64,000 nucleotides of DNA. Source: Adlercreutzia sp910585575 (GTDB taxonomy: Bacteria; Actinomycetota; Coriobacteriia; Coriobacteriales; Eggerthellaceae). The stretch lies in assembly GCF_951801035.1 (NCBI RefSeq), contig NZ_CATOKT010000005.1. One strand, written 5' to 3'. Both the position numbers and the translations under genes were made by a program. Below the pieces are notes generated by a model, which was not told the DNA's origin, ran no database searches, and saw nothing but the letters and a program-made list of their open reading frames with translations. The first letter of the stretch is position 1. Each line of letters starts with the position of its first letter. Positions 34,801 through 36,645 of this stretch are shown piece after piece.

Positions 34801-36310
34801 GCCCCGACAACTTCGAGGGGTCAACCGCTGTCACATCCCAGGCAACAACCCTCTCGGCATCGAACAACTGCCCGGGATAGGTGGCGGCAAAGTTCGCTCC
34901 GGTGACATCGAGAGCCTGCTCTGGAACAGAAAGCTCCAGCACATGAGCGCTCCATCCCTCGGGGGCAACCAGGGGCATCACCTCGAATGCGGCTTTCGCC
35001 TTTGAGGACGCCATTGCCAGCGGAATGGAGTCAACCGCCGCTCGACGCGCCATGCCGAAGGTCACGGCTCCTTGGGCATCCGTATAGGAACGGACGTCAT
35101 AACCCCAGGTCGCAGAAAGCGACTGCCCCTCCGGCAAATCTCCCTTTACTTGCAGCGTAAACGTCAGCACCTCTGACGAGGCAGTCCAGGCACCGGCCTT
35201 TACCTGCTTCCGCGCCTCAGCCAAGGCCTTCGGATCCTCCTGGAGCGCCACCTCTTCCGCCGAGTCACCGTAGCTGTAGCCTTCGTAGCGGAAAACAACG
35301 CGACCGCTCACGCCCGCCTTGAGCTCCTCTTCCCCCAGGCGTTGCCAGCCCTCGCCATGGCGCTGCCAGACGCTGTAGCCCTGAGGCACATCGTCTGCGA
35401 CAAGCACGACGCGCGGTGCCGTTGAAGAATTTACTTCTTTCGCCTGGTCAAGAGCGATTTTCCAAACGTCTTCCTGAGATACATCCGATGATTTCTGGCC
35501 GTTGCCTCCCGCCTCTGCCTGCATCTTCGCAAGCTCCAACGCCGATTCGAGCGAGCTGCGCAAGCGCCACTCCTCTTCTGAGAGTGTCGTAGCCAGCGTC
35601 TCCCCGCTTCCACTCGCGTAAGCATAGGGAAGATCGAGCGAGAACGTCAGGGCATCCCCTGCCTCCGCGCCGCCCAAGGATCCGCCCGCTAAAGCCGCGC
35701 TATCCACCACGAAAGAGGCGTTGAGCGGCGTCTGCGAGACAAGATAGCCCTGTTGAGAGGACAGCGGTGCCCCCCAAAGGGCCAAATGGGGATCGAACAC
35801 ATCAGAAAGCTTGCTCTCGCCTTTCTCTACGGTAGGTAGAACCTCATCGGGCAATGCCAGAGAACCAGGAAGAAGAGCATCTACAAGCTCCTGATCAGGC
35901 TTGCTTTCCTGCATGTCCGACAGAGTGGGAATCGAGGGCACATGTTCGGCCTCGTTTTTTGCGTCGGAATCGTCAGATGGCGAAGCAGTACCGTCGCCTT
36001 CGGTGTCCTGGCGCTCTGGCTCAGAAGGAATGTCGTTCGACGCGACAGCGCCAGGCTCCTCCGCAGAATCCTGCTTTTCGTCGGATGAAGTCGCGGAATA
36101 ATCGGCAGGTACGACATCGCCGTTTCCGATGTCGTCAAGAATTTGATCACCTTGGGCTGGATTGGCCGCCATCGGCACAGCGTCGTCGCCAATGACCATT
36201 TCACGCGCCTGCTCGATAGACGAGCAGCTCCAGCAGGTGGTAACAAGCACAAACGAAAGAAAAAGAGAAAGCACGCGACGCGGACGGCTTACGCGCCGAG
36301 GACTCTTCAA
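4685..36310 (-). CDS. Giant (10,541-aa) LPQTG-anchored, SdrD-B-like repeat surface protein
   Basis: A single uninterrupted 31.6-kb frame, ~1.1 MDa. The N-terminus carries basic RR/KR clusters and a hydrophobic LSLFLSFVLV segment, read as a signal peptide. Then come acidic linkers to ~residue 710; five degenerate 220-270 aa units at ~1510-2760, each with LSKALL, VPxSVWG and PGxLxLxGTF-like motifs; an Asp/Glu/Gly linker at ~4085; a Cys-rich island at ~6590-6740; and at least seven SdrD-B/Cna-B-like repeats from ~8360 to 10,170 (GxVWxDxDxDGxxDxxExG pattern). It ends with a Pro-Glu-Pro-Asp stalk, LPQTG at ~10,500, a hydrophobic stretch and a basic tail: a sortase substrate displayed on the cell wall, probably an adhesin. 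The start is uncertain. This frame's only start is TTG 36310 with a poor ribosome site; a TAA at 36398-36400 closes it upstream. The better ATG at 36438 is out of frame because of a 12-G run. If fused by 13 or 10 G, the protein gains ~43 residues. Confidence 0.9.
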   Translation of the reverse strand: MKSPRRVSRPRRVLSLFLSFVLVTTCWSCSSIEQAREMVIGDDAVPMAANPAQGDQILDDIGNGDVVPADYSATSSDEKQDSAEEPGAVASNDIPSEPERQDTEGDGTASPSDDSDAKNEAEHVPSIPTLSDMQESKPDQELVDALLPGSLALPDEVLPTVEKGESKLSDVFDPHLALWGAPLSSQQGYLVSQTPLNASFVVDSAALAGGSLGGAEAGDALTFSLDLPYAYASGSGETLATTLSEEEWRLRSSLESALELAKMQAEAGGNGQKSSDVSQEDVWKIALDQAKEVNSSTAPRVVLVADDVPQGYSVWQRHGEGWQRLGEEELKAGVSGRVVFRYEGYSYGDSAEEVALQEDPKALAEARKQVKAGAWTASSEVLTFTLQVKGDLPEGQSLSATWGYDVRSYTDAQGAVTFGMARRAAVDSIPLAMASSKAKAAFEVMPLVAPEGWSAHVLELSVPEQALDVTGANFAATYPGQLFDAERVVAWDVTAVDPSKLSGLNPIDEAAAVALGAVPYEAEVSEKGQISVNAGDKAAVNAGDRRLLYLAVPWEANAQALAESLGIAQAPLANEGLPQRTGALYDAVTAPQVKEGDASVKAVFEAEPIFTESQEPRALRQRVEAVVEITEGVLPAEPDQDQGTTQEGENAPTPSDEPESDGGPAPDDASAENDTDAGTPEEDAATPGDESAQNEGSREGKLDSALCDLLGSYAMVMPLFDDASTGGLHEFFNPYPNPHGSVLSLPNSPNIFLVQRGKNAGMTIQLERNGALYLGNREHPMEYKIVIPFLYEEDGQVKSADTLTEYAAALGKATSEIDYSNIMRLSLTPSDSAAFFTEWDVYMLPDKDSPEKDYIPVTYTQLNAAGEVVDGSYLTQPLFTDNSGDKSVERGLTGTFVLRYRGANGQCEYNADSLVPNFNVRFLGKVPENSSATVSLGGTLSYCVDGLGNEHEGKATIAPGQSTGYTQLRYITFIKSNLQWDTSVKVRSDVMQGAPYLWEPINYMVYEVKVRNTSDQVSVEGEEEVDPEEEVTPIDMVRNTFQVSFDGQENGGVRRRDLMAFYQNGDPVVTYDDQGNVLNDLTEEIRRDGVFIGKPNEGGALIYKLDDLAPEGATAEQQSQAIESFWNNIDLIHFENIGDYPLSAIPYQNLRNDGFIQFLDEEPITTGETRTYLVAVPYTTNLKKYDANSYIPVSFQSLPTIYFGGKGLEGFQWTLDRKNTDGTFRAVKTSMTMDKKAWDEDNPGWKGLGNAPLGYPSQYRLSGFSTTGNVYVSGIDDGLSYGPYISEDLPENYEINAVDFRIERNANGTNPANTMLTPGSTVSGIAGLNNWFDADHNYLEFEICSQNRYDSWITSNSKYWVRMPDSVKPQYQGTVTEDGKTYDVWRLGGAGTADDLTSVLEQNGFSAKVRNTAITSGKPWFTGNMRILFANKLQQNISVPVQVVVQGTMRKPSSDGPAGFYQNKATLISGAPTWVPPINVEEKYRGHWGATPSQVVKTADLDPKGPVEPGVHAFGYSYLNNGLTWGKEGGLKAVALDQDGGGVLFALTNDCTSMMEPGVLTTSRLSENHALANGGNAQDPCGCQYHHAGDYDPETDSFFASDGWKRAGHEGFIPSHVVLSPELLKHMDVAKLTLHSVHEDEEHGGSGPVVLTRSLLQQYVVGANGATQAEPGARYSADLVGGIVIPQQVWGSTHADWPEAPFDYLEIEFDSFDGSVGYDAEHPELSSFLLIHGVNGRLGEPERPSTYCPVGLEFKTNYDDPEDNVPAATGYATLFGSLADPKIHAFGFEFINASKRTNMAEGTTGLPTANNTQNVNAGERQSGFAFYLENDTPAPIYGGTFSTNDVAYQIVDDGFGASKLVGFETSHIEFSKALLDAATLPDQGTVLTLQAVELDNEGAPVTRTFSYTQQQLLSWRVTNAGAHPYPSYQGGHNNVGAVVVPKSAWGNLYLTKVELKYTYFNYEVPFSSYDEYAAQHYPLYRYSFYDDTVVNRRPSFSLFGTATSPGLKELKGTFRADENAEFQPVSAEASSIARIKTRDPGNDIDAVGYEKNAPGATQALDSSAKVWPQQRKDVYYAEGLSGYSFYVGNSSSSKILDGVITIEQNSPVTNPLFVSRVTDGGVTERRGFQTEYLVLNKALLSNATVKRVKIESIDDDGTPSTLTIERSQLEQLYKVSAAGTTGSGYNPGAAAGQEGAYIVPQSVWGSQHLTRIQVEVSQFSADIDPSPFYRVYNANGYYVRTETTAAHRKSKPCVILQGSPTRPGELDMKCTFDTDYQKYGQTNISMNENAVLVVRPAEPRVAAYAYGSNPSRKYSSNPRNSLGEPTNVNTHTTNANNERDDSGYVFHLVTRTPSMLNPGSFKTSDIPLAWDAANSTNRGFTTNRVVLSKALLANATGLAVTLTAHDGSSVTLDGAQLQAYIVASNGSLPADSSVNVGAALAGAVVVPASVWGPSTLKNVEVRFSSFKGNVDFAGTKNASWVPPTNAAAGTFVELQGVANDPEKELWVTGTFRSTYYRDATRDESASDKAALVTTTPIPSIIARAFDNTAGGGATSNLPCDSLQGSREQTAPLFAEGSGYIFQLGTANQSAMKPSVFSTGTLPSDPYQGTLRGFETKHLYLSQALNAAATVAKVTVKAKDAAGAVSTFELTKGHATPSLNLDTYASAGAYDITPGAWNDQYLVSVSVEFSYFGGGVTLNNSSTITRGAMAGQPIVALVGRGTLPGRIPLQGTFSTVFRGYLNDVSRNDTSALIVETVKPELEVTSGWSLKDPATGATTVHTPQAVPGTDSWGTLTGSTFYMDSIPYRWGEDQDYERAWIDFTVKNDTAYSAQGLDFDAILDQTAIDSAGKRTGFVPTELVISGFANTADGWRLKGTSIVEGLDIFAAPTRPLGGTANFDSDLYATRLAMADLAGYIDGTGALHLRLDDAAATGVSGVVKALRLRFATFGSAMAGANVITMRVYGMMEHHGIGTMPSEVLNGASYNGGVHIGDLHGYRSNPTRYINATAHLFPCSGDYGNGIERTTTSPIPIQGFRFGTGSLFEGYYNERGAFNYDQNADCAFRDPNSYATDGSARNNVVIVAHKDENSGYILDAYNETEARSDTNAIVYDMESVGNKASMGAVSVHGFKTRTVRFDAGLVDVGKLPAAQYAGTTGAPADTSTLKTIEFYFADPATGSAGAAPDVTVAVADLPTYRVGNEYVFDLDNQTAFASTKGRYLKKVKVNYGTFAPKYVCKRVQAKFTGLVDWYTTADENGDLPGRVTALQTGLPSGMPARNATNAHFLSVVKPYLGIDTHGQYGDVREYRVDNTGNSDKDRTHLTVPYDRDYQLWTRIYNKQSVSKLELCDVIMDLAVNRETYPVETGGTATAWTGFHTYQVTVRKELMDQFVRANQSADDVSAVGEVRLYGVTDAATALPNYVSPPQMRLVPVLNADGSPQYFEDVLHNNARYNLNAAGHLVITEQQLRDSGIENLTRCVLYHWKGMKRESANADMQRVVFDGFSDNNFGTDSLALKADSHMYMGGIDYDAQWDLKQHDDTAVLVSKMLFDTVTRAAYTDNRTAKRFDRWASSNESGHEAARRANSASTNSFADDKDHELQIGYKAQGSFLVDFRQGRLADEEKVHHYDFENSAANPTCPSAHYYFGSTSNKAFNTAATLVLEQTLRADDFDAYFIKIHPQALKFVESIQVVYGDGSSYTINQQDLAAHANNGNSAPTGSATRYTRLDLLYKDAAGKRQPYFQATASNDKTYAYREAFGDAVAKADRVARVVYSLRINQPGVVGGVAQNPDFGSWFQWDEIEADPFEVTGRFVPVSGRDLGFGLSDVYAGLGSSTVKAEVRVGGSHNSSNTHAHKAVVRYDRERDHNSSDSYQSKFSWQDYYKLNSNTDSVPMKMRHLRASVGYRVYESGNYVRVAAMSNINGATTLTDASFDSREEWPDYPKWLEGLGVRGNWEKAPFGKDTQYKVSFNRWQVPYPTPVNYLFNSNDTSYGGGFGLELVQAPLYSKEYPRQIYLSDYWTGLWRNKDFLDTGHMFDFYKSNWRQVSFADEITIHEDLPTCVPESNATYYGFLSTGLTLPYRNGKYTENKPADDFDDDDGDSGGEDGGGDSGEEKDDPNDADDAMADSVGEADEEFRSILRYVDHIDLHIASYTVDALGDPTGLVQRRTETIDKSKVDFLKAWTEQKNVHIRFDHGTSVDPASQLSAGTNSPFFQSQDFLYVVNNLGPYDFVESYDVVLKNVPGSADYNDETGFATYSNGDKIPKYNSWSRSDLDMLVYGRPYTWKATEKSIWTQMKKDSINTVWTSTRRSYSGNKVYTEQALDRGSASGYADNNHYKDRAYIAAFPVPIDAKTILSPKEGVNTAAGTYQDGSELYDYAADNVTPNIGTMEARFQNAKDKGSEDATGRATHISHVKLTADIAGDNDGRANGWGMRLQNVYVPRGFIENLELNRAGDINAGYEYGWFEVAEFSFTVDTDNGPYTFTGTWQDVVDLGIVSNPGTSAKYPHCYVVDIEAFLRAAVNGTAPNGAQFNFKTYRACDVTNTINGYRDYVSATNRLVNIEFSRARVSEFSLVFDSPNALQRRVNRMLDSEGWLTDTQAESAQANPNDFAFAYDGVYVDRTPEDFAAATATGNNPATGHWNDTSTPTFGKQGTQFPSVDLVDTLIATELKSKDPHADMPLSFRITDDGYYSHKHLMGELYSEANRGALLPARTASGQTMRKVFAYDKAATDVFSPVSYDSDSGAVWTNIPDGGLYVGDYVEYNLYVGAQADSKLPMESITSRFQVPEGQRIVGWEIAKKNQNGTWVDDNTCGLSFPGNDPLPVTAFMMRPDDTNKRPCEPQVDYSLAATAVTPSLFASTTTENTIDNRVIEFQVGKTLYEQAADGSWVLTDERDRVVKPGEGVRIRVITQLTSELSNTAYDTLTPNTAWHNDAPEHYIGVQPRAWFYTVSAPKHGFTQYRAWHSENTNGHNPFLYTDDDGLGSNDIAHEHQVNYKVAGIEQYGVGLHSDLTYYHHADDATRVGTVTNPNGTTSPANRDHREDPQMAIKFTGSSPSGPANVDGNPAQVTVSNLINPTYHTANITVTVNLYDENLQKGFELTQTPKIAASDTAVRQEQGKAVDLRYPPTMPASKNLAAGPATATSDGLGADPNRRPAIRIEYFDATGSDPTVGSWKSEAQILADHQGNIQAGYLVNINPFRTVTKVRWTYYDVPASASVDGAGKATPYALEDVALVGVGRYLDQRDQLSAFNRLGSFQEATEAWQSGKFSLDVGYTHYHEEATHLDFCNNLATGEGGWFQLEEAAEHSLVMTKQDSYAETEFTTYRRMPVVRFQTQAFQSQELASQTYDPDADQKKGYLPGERIWYKDALYNVPRGTQSNLGCTRIEGEIYNPVFYERIPLDYLVDDDGNEITAEYLEERLNRPGAIRWTDASHADVLAERTTNQKVHLQVTRVDEADAPEVAGDFGGMMTYGNAAQSLGTSATTRVFQDLDPRTSSATTRFALFRIEWIPDTDLTGGVPMVPGARDPLAPADKTAVGHTCIEVGDTIELIFDVTAALDGLPQVYTPVQVNTGRLTGTSGLEPWYFPRIGEYHTSWPTGGANPLSQNASGSFGYTDADSAGFYKIQNQNVLMDMDYLHHDAAFTADKPGGCDLWEMFDGSYTYLPGTATSTQRYDIVGWKDSSGHQQANQDSTHKYAVYGWVDRGLQGTDGNSGSYFMDEDVASSNTHQAVRYTPRPQGSGSVAQVALSLPADVWMISPNDQSENRYQENRFMRDYYTFVTKARTLGARTTNAEGNATIWGSQTPLLWAESRLHLQKAWIAAASQFVPDDASTGYEAQRKYQLWDSHESWPEGQGLLSSYKGLFYGQYDAALEYHQTYQAKLQAVNYGDRTLDGVEFTYVMPYGAEPVFEADGVTPKVSAEVLSAVQGAPQNVSTDPTVQERFSPIHNSLVSVEVVQSPYSAYAGFDAPSASQNPADYRNGLALKQASSPDVSGLTDRSTYEALNTEGDPDKTGAADTHTQAYVDSSQPWVLKITVRQPLGKWFGRTSDGSQVGALRNTVDPDIYTGDAGYKINVSVASRIFANPASDGDEAAWYDRVLLRPYDNGDATGSDVAKGQRPSRSSAYFQVFDLDHYEGASTAADTNKNDGDLNNVQMGNMDYRFVGRSGITASRQRAYDTSWGSYNLPSVGGKMVLNNTCLATAEAPQGSRATNPTTLLAPAQEDSAVVWWKAYKNEEAEAAPTVYAQTGTKAVMRKPLIRTWNSIGADGVGADADEYYVQNEGDVRQLNVHVENRYWWNDTAVDTVKRNNPEVSYLNERRQHTYAVDGGQMGSLVLPIVTVVLPENLAPVNGETNRPYPRLVDYEQPFVVRDWNLVNAHDANATSRSKVGASANMAKADAAALFDATVTYELTDDPVTGAKQYRFVVRFIAKPAGINGDAAAEHALRSTDMDVFKFDVITVGDGETAAATADGAHAEVQRSFENIRTYVSSQVPNFKFLTDTDIAGNPYEVGSAYQRRYDGDVSDKRLDSRQAIYMVKGHVVTPLPLLDQNHYAEVHDVVNFYDATDYSFFTQAQRDAMKVAEVKYSQNSLLGWIVIGGRKFDYYCDHYNECTACTDYVRVKARTNWTDQQLEDRGIFPCTCVDLAKSTAATLNGSGTKVLSQAKVQYKNYRTGTGANLNEPTTVKPEFNNPSNSNYPGVTCLPGTGNCDSNADGCGWHPIWSIVDDKDVVTGFRWSACATHNRHHTNDYVVAEEFATYGVMPADPIDDGTFQRDSRDATKVITREATESSYTNKLVRMTARYYETDDVLNCLEAGEARLHVEDYWFRPQIGTLTSSLGYALSAASTARLNGNDEVKTTYGFINRMTGTAASTKDGGVMAGLKLRRWGTPNLDITYKVQPDSGYGTGVDTMDGGAVAGQVLDRAGTTKNDKNDPWQYGESLWYAAKLSNLPSQSGDRFDGSPVFHAKYVYALTLPKETTYFTNEAMMAFTNKDADVAALQNIMAAGTFYDDDNPPFVVEWTHTPRGASAPVVEQLTPRQLLERGWTIDITKQPDYGTATYDNREFAKPDSDDPLDLADPVFGATKVKERETETLVFEIAPPDDATDEEFATYDTLLEAYWAGVRPDGYLGIGESLTLKVRARIDNLFDEAYAADHSPRTLTYWDKVNAINTVLSESSTARVTTHDSRLMWLDDDRSGKGWTHTSATGAKASKPAQLAQSGIDGVEFMPYGFAAQSPSTYRIPAQKKDTDHEEYVRDDTAETVPEADYDHDGALDDIYLKAESGIFRIWCPSSSVRGDTASPRDLVLDKDWNTSVANDTTWRADNQFYITQAVNTGGAVNSFIMDWQLPYYATQFSMTTDAPFRSLTSPVYRILKQNVQTIMPGVWEVPGAEYNADGTPANELAERADNLRLYVWVRTASLDRNSANSVYYEQNGNDPAGSDNENYALPGTDADRDYFYGEDDIVFDQDGHQISGDANSADQIYSGNALRDPNSAWKLVGIFDATDPDNASHPIDVSSLTGGAAQDIRQIRWVVKAVSPRDGHGGAGSVESENATLGEELDTFRSYEEAVPHGLRLKVDAMPDDDSSAITKAATAGSQEADELDPGRLSTGWEPRKTQDGLDYERTPSGSYSTVGQTPMPESLTKNAAGVHCLISIDVRKPINSSPFVALAASDSDDSSAETPAVHVNHFLSGVLRYDDTKYLEVERQRVGFYRVNEKPTLRLDLEQSYFSGSGNAGYHWESGTPEINTQASKMMRLKLTLTNLDEEQMATLGLTDREPDTCTNPDMSLMLPILENFGAASMLTDGSLSYVPYREVVQTDGDGSATCPLNSAYRTRPETEVVTQRNPFTGADEQVVVVKNPAENLDAVTPLWTYHIEKQNAAFGTAKRTEEKEITLPDGTTMTVTVATSEDDIYDLDPSDPTRVHPLTLTDPQVRAATDPEGPGSLLAADKRGDVVSTVERKYLSWHFTGETQDDGSVGAAALTPGQAIVVEIMIPVKPDANATLGFDYLKSSGYAYKDGNYDPYIPDNQDTTSTNYIYDSRDWNLDNVNAEMLIQVELPAVGFASVETHDQSKSSSSSRSSNYTKKVNGPAAVPEGGDYSYTMRAINRGGSTTLSPSYVHTVLFDVMPYADDTMIFNNTGANSVPRLSTWNGWLKDFDSLKMSVNAPMSSDGIGSHELTSDEYQMWLGPFDFDAAADVMVPLQEDALPQIWSLGSENNRRIYFNERNTLISEDAEKKLREAHFVKLEEIKAYCQRHPEQEEKLRKAVRAVWAQITKETLFLPTAGFFQLDYEMHAPLNLPKYLGSTNGVADFDMNAEANPGLAERLAEVTQWNSFVQRINIRSGTVGDTTAKVLEDKQAGAYIDAPATRGYIGDYIWIDANWNELQDDTNAEVTGTTTDDLGRDTTYHRGDNGRFLLSTDKTFDAQGNWLGNFKNADGATVATKSGLIDLDYDGEVEDPGVNGVKVELLNEYEQPVNREGQVAKWDMNPESGEYRWTLYDARGENRVLNDIGGWVVAEGGAPISYTSESDYYGNRGYWVLSDINPKPEDSEGVHSYKLRYTFPAEYSAYSVTTKMIGPDRDNPVRVERIPDDPATPENEARLVVTTENPITIDEVAYEQDSFKDLAYDRYMNPDGAHRVYDAKAMSYDVGIARPVVYEGTVFRDDRLAEAQPDCTFAEGQEIDLSYIDGYMDHQESSSAADPEATFMEQRIGGMWVTVHEYDEKTGVVQEAVALDANGEPAEILTEADGLFSFMLKPGRSYVVRCTDSVTSRFIKPTPYIFTQNPLLWPDESQTLFDNDLIITAMPNGDTEYDTHPFQAQVPVNAQGHAVYEQGEEWRGYEVYRKLALGFVDGTKGFLGNKIWEDEDYDGHQAEISDRGIAGVKLTAEQYWWNPNANGAGRGGWSLTNREFPTEVTNNAGVYVFKGLATYVVDPLDDTPGKPDDMKDRYLAGYRLRIDAEDVASLPDMWSFTLRDNARTVTGASDDLLDSDICTLPLMGVDSAQLNPEARGLEPVYYFNESGSHAGIDLANGVFFDSMIVMAGLEMVGKSDPANVVTVNVPNGGSYRFDLLNAQRYDQWDAGMVKVPTAGISGRVWNDANADGLQAKDAAGAWAASEPGLAGERVVLTQWYYDASRTNLEDGGSHWFRNVDFGVDKRTTGVAPGATVGTPAPAGTDPAAATPDSAGLLPGELMVLTDDEGRYAFGDLPTAYTTDDGVQYLAAYRVRLVSLHQDVDPTTGDPVGEPWLATRPHEGTVASLAIDSDVLDTESLALVDREIVGATTVKRAHEGQVILAATVPLARAGQYSQMTLGGLDAPSALPTAFDWLRVRDDAEERDGALWVRGGDAGQLKRPVADIEGYLWEDPDNDGMHSANEAGVGGIRVTLERYIPDPLNSDGDGDGWQRDPAWYPDWENDPDYLVYNPVGGGDTETGGDTGDAGESGEGSDPDNGHSGEADGSGNGADTGDGNGGETGNPGDGAEAGAGAEGGNGEDGSDSEGEPAAVAEVASTAADTVDAWGAYDDHPQKGIGSDRAGHSTFTDANGRYCFADLPTQQVEADGSVTVFAYRVRVTVDPDLRYTYLIGKYRQGSDFTVDSDLRYSDAYLMDPQRREYDVLLDRRDSGSLPDNVVGAAPANNPNQDGMASVAAFDGLLASALAAPALMDYPYDLAKSADRANNDGMVENPNRAEIAGVLWSDLDHDGVRDAGEEPLVDKRVKLIKWYLDVDNTTWVRLEDTEETFTDASGRYSFTNQLSYLKLDPDVIAERYPDAQEDLAVKPFLMGYTVEVQNDNSDGHGVDYQRVSEREQGGDEALSSKAVAPQDADERLGYDDQWYPIQWRADNVAVTDGSRAVDGRLVLANPIVAGSSDEHKVRGFDVSSASSQLAMNGGFTPLMIEGNVWRDDYDGVRQTDEPGIANVTVELTRYWYAAPAEEDEPAEEGGEGAEGADDTGDIQVLSADESPVPGENEPGEEDASAPDGDASTPEAPDDETSEGDEANDAEELAPAAAPRWMFDASFGDGAGKRVAQTDAAGLWRFTDLESTGTIEVEGEAVDVVFGYRVNLPSLPGGYSVTKMNRGSDDIDSDLDEMTTRVAPDDPTRGLIVLAAPASDNETGNPVKAPGLDGDDWSVHWTRSSLANDAGLVPWRAAVISGRAWRDFDRDGIQDETEVGIKNVKATLERSVETGVEGEELLGVLKTDGDPGANLDAEGEPMAKEAESAPDSAPAPEPKPDPEPNPEPEPDPAPAPEPEPNPDPEPSPEPDPVPEPDPEPDPEPNPEPDAEEGVESVMALAADATAEEEPVPGDAVDAAEEEGPVSGNGTDGAQGEDDSAASGADAAAGSEGDEESPESEPVWETVAEAQTDADGCYAFEGLPVADAAGRPYRYRIRVAKDEEAHYVPLKQGDDANLDNDLAPLGDEDSPEGVTEAYGTYVLLGAGVVNAYGQLTTQLEPFNWTREAGRSVDFGFWFDPKSVPETGGPIDPDNPDDPDGWVTQLIETDWATTLMRALLPQTGDAGQLLFLLLLLLLSAGGIVTARRVRKRQQESARTSE
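5499..5647 (-). repeat. Pro-Glu-Pro-Asp stalk DNA with a 29-bp in-frame direct repeat
   Basis: Low-complexity DNA coding for alternating Pro with Glu/Asp/Asn/Ser just before the last domain of the giant protein; the stalk itself continues to ~5690. A 29-base segment (containing GGGATTCGGCTCAGGGTCAGG minus its first base) occurs identically at 5499-5527 and 5619-5647. The copies are 120 bases apart, so recombination between them would remove or add exactly 40 codons without frameshift. It probably acts as a rigid wall-spanning stalk. Confidence 0.8.
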
Positions 36311-36348
36311 GCCCTTCCCATGCGCCCCCTCTTCCGAAGGCGCAGCCG

Positions 36349-36367
36349 AACCTCCCGAGGGGAGGTT
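36349..36367. repeat. Short inverted repeat downstream of the G-tract
   Basis: AACCTCCC / GGGAGGTT, 8-bp perfect arms with a 3-base loop, 12 bases 3' of the G-run on the coding strand. It contains a GGGAGG ribosome-site-like sequence, but no good start codon follows at the right distance. It may form an mRNA hairpin in the leader of the giant gene. Confidence 0.55.
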
Positions 36368-36369
36368 AG

Positions 36370-36438
36370 TTACAGAGAGCCCCCCCCCCCCGCGACGTTA
36401 ATCATGTTACGATCATGATGGTCCTGTGAAGCATTCAT
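36370..36438 (-). CDS. 22-codon leader frame of the giant gene (OFF-state product)
   Basis: ATG at 36438 is preceded by AAAAGGTGAACGTC, a reasonable ribosome site, and lies ~90 bases after a TATAAT promoter, so it is the best-supported translation start for the giant gene's transcript. With 12 G it reads 22 codons (beginning MNASQDHHD, including four Gly codons from the G-run) and stops at TAA 36370-36372. With 13 or 10 G it would run through Leu-Ser-Val-Thr-Asn into the 10,541-codon frame without a stop. I read it as the true 5' end of the giant gene in an OFF configuration. Alternatives are a miscounted homopolymer in the assembly or a chance short frame. Confidence 0.6.
   Translation of the reverse strand: MNASQDHHDRNMINVAGGGGSL
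36380..36391. repeat. Homopolymer of 12 G (minus strand) between start codon and giant ORF
   Basis: Twelve consecutive C on the plus strand (G on the coding strand). The ATG at 36438 and the giant frame are one base out of register across this run. Poly-G or poly-C runs of this length are classic slipped-strand mispairing sites in phase-variable surface genes of other bacteria (for example Neisseria, Campylobacter). Confidence 0.9.
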
Positions 36439-36528
36439 GACGTTCACCTTTTCGATCTTCCCTATATATCGAGCCCAACCTGGGCAAATCAGCCTGAGGG
36501 CACACTACCCCTTTGCTTATATGGGAAA

Positions 36529-36534
36529 ATTATA
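36529..36534 (-). promoter_or_regulatory. -10 box of the likely giant-gene promoter
   Basis: A perfect TATAAT on the minus strand, about 90 bases upstream of the ATG at 36438, in an unusually AT-rich stretch. Seventeen bases upstream is TTACTA, a weak -35. The rest of 36440-36645 shows no open frame, so this is a regulatory intergenic region. Confidence 0.6.
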
Positions 36535-36645
36535 GCCCTGCGTTAGCAATTTAGTAACGAGAGTAACAGGTTAAAAACGTTATGTTTACAATCTGAAATC
36601 TTTAGTGGCGCAATCATCAAGACCACAATGATCAGGGGAATTGCG

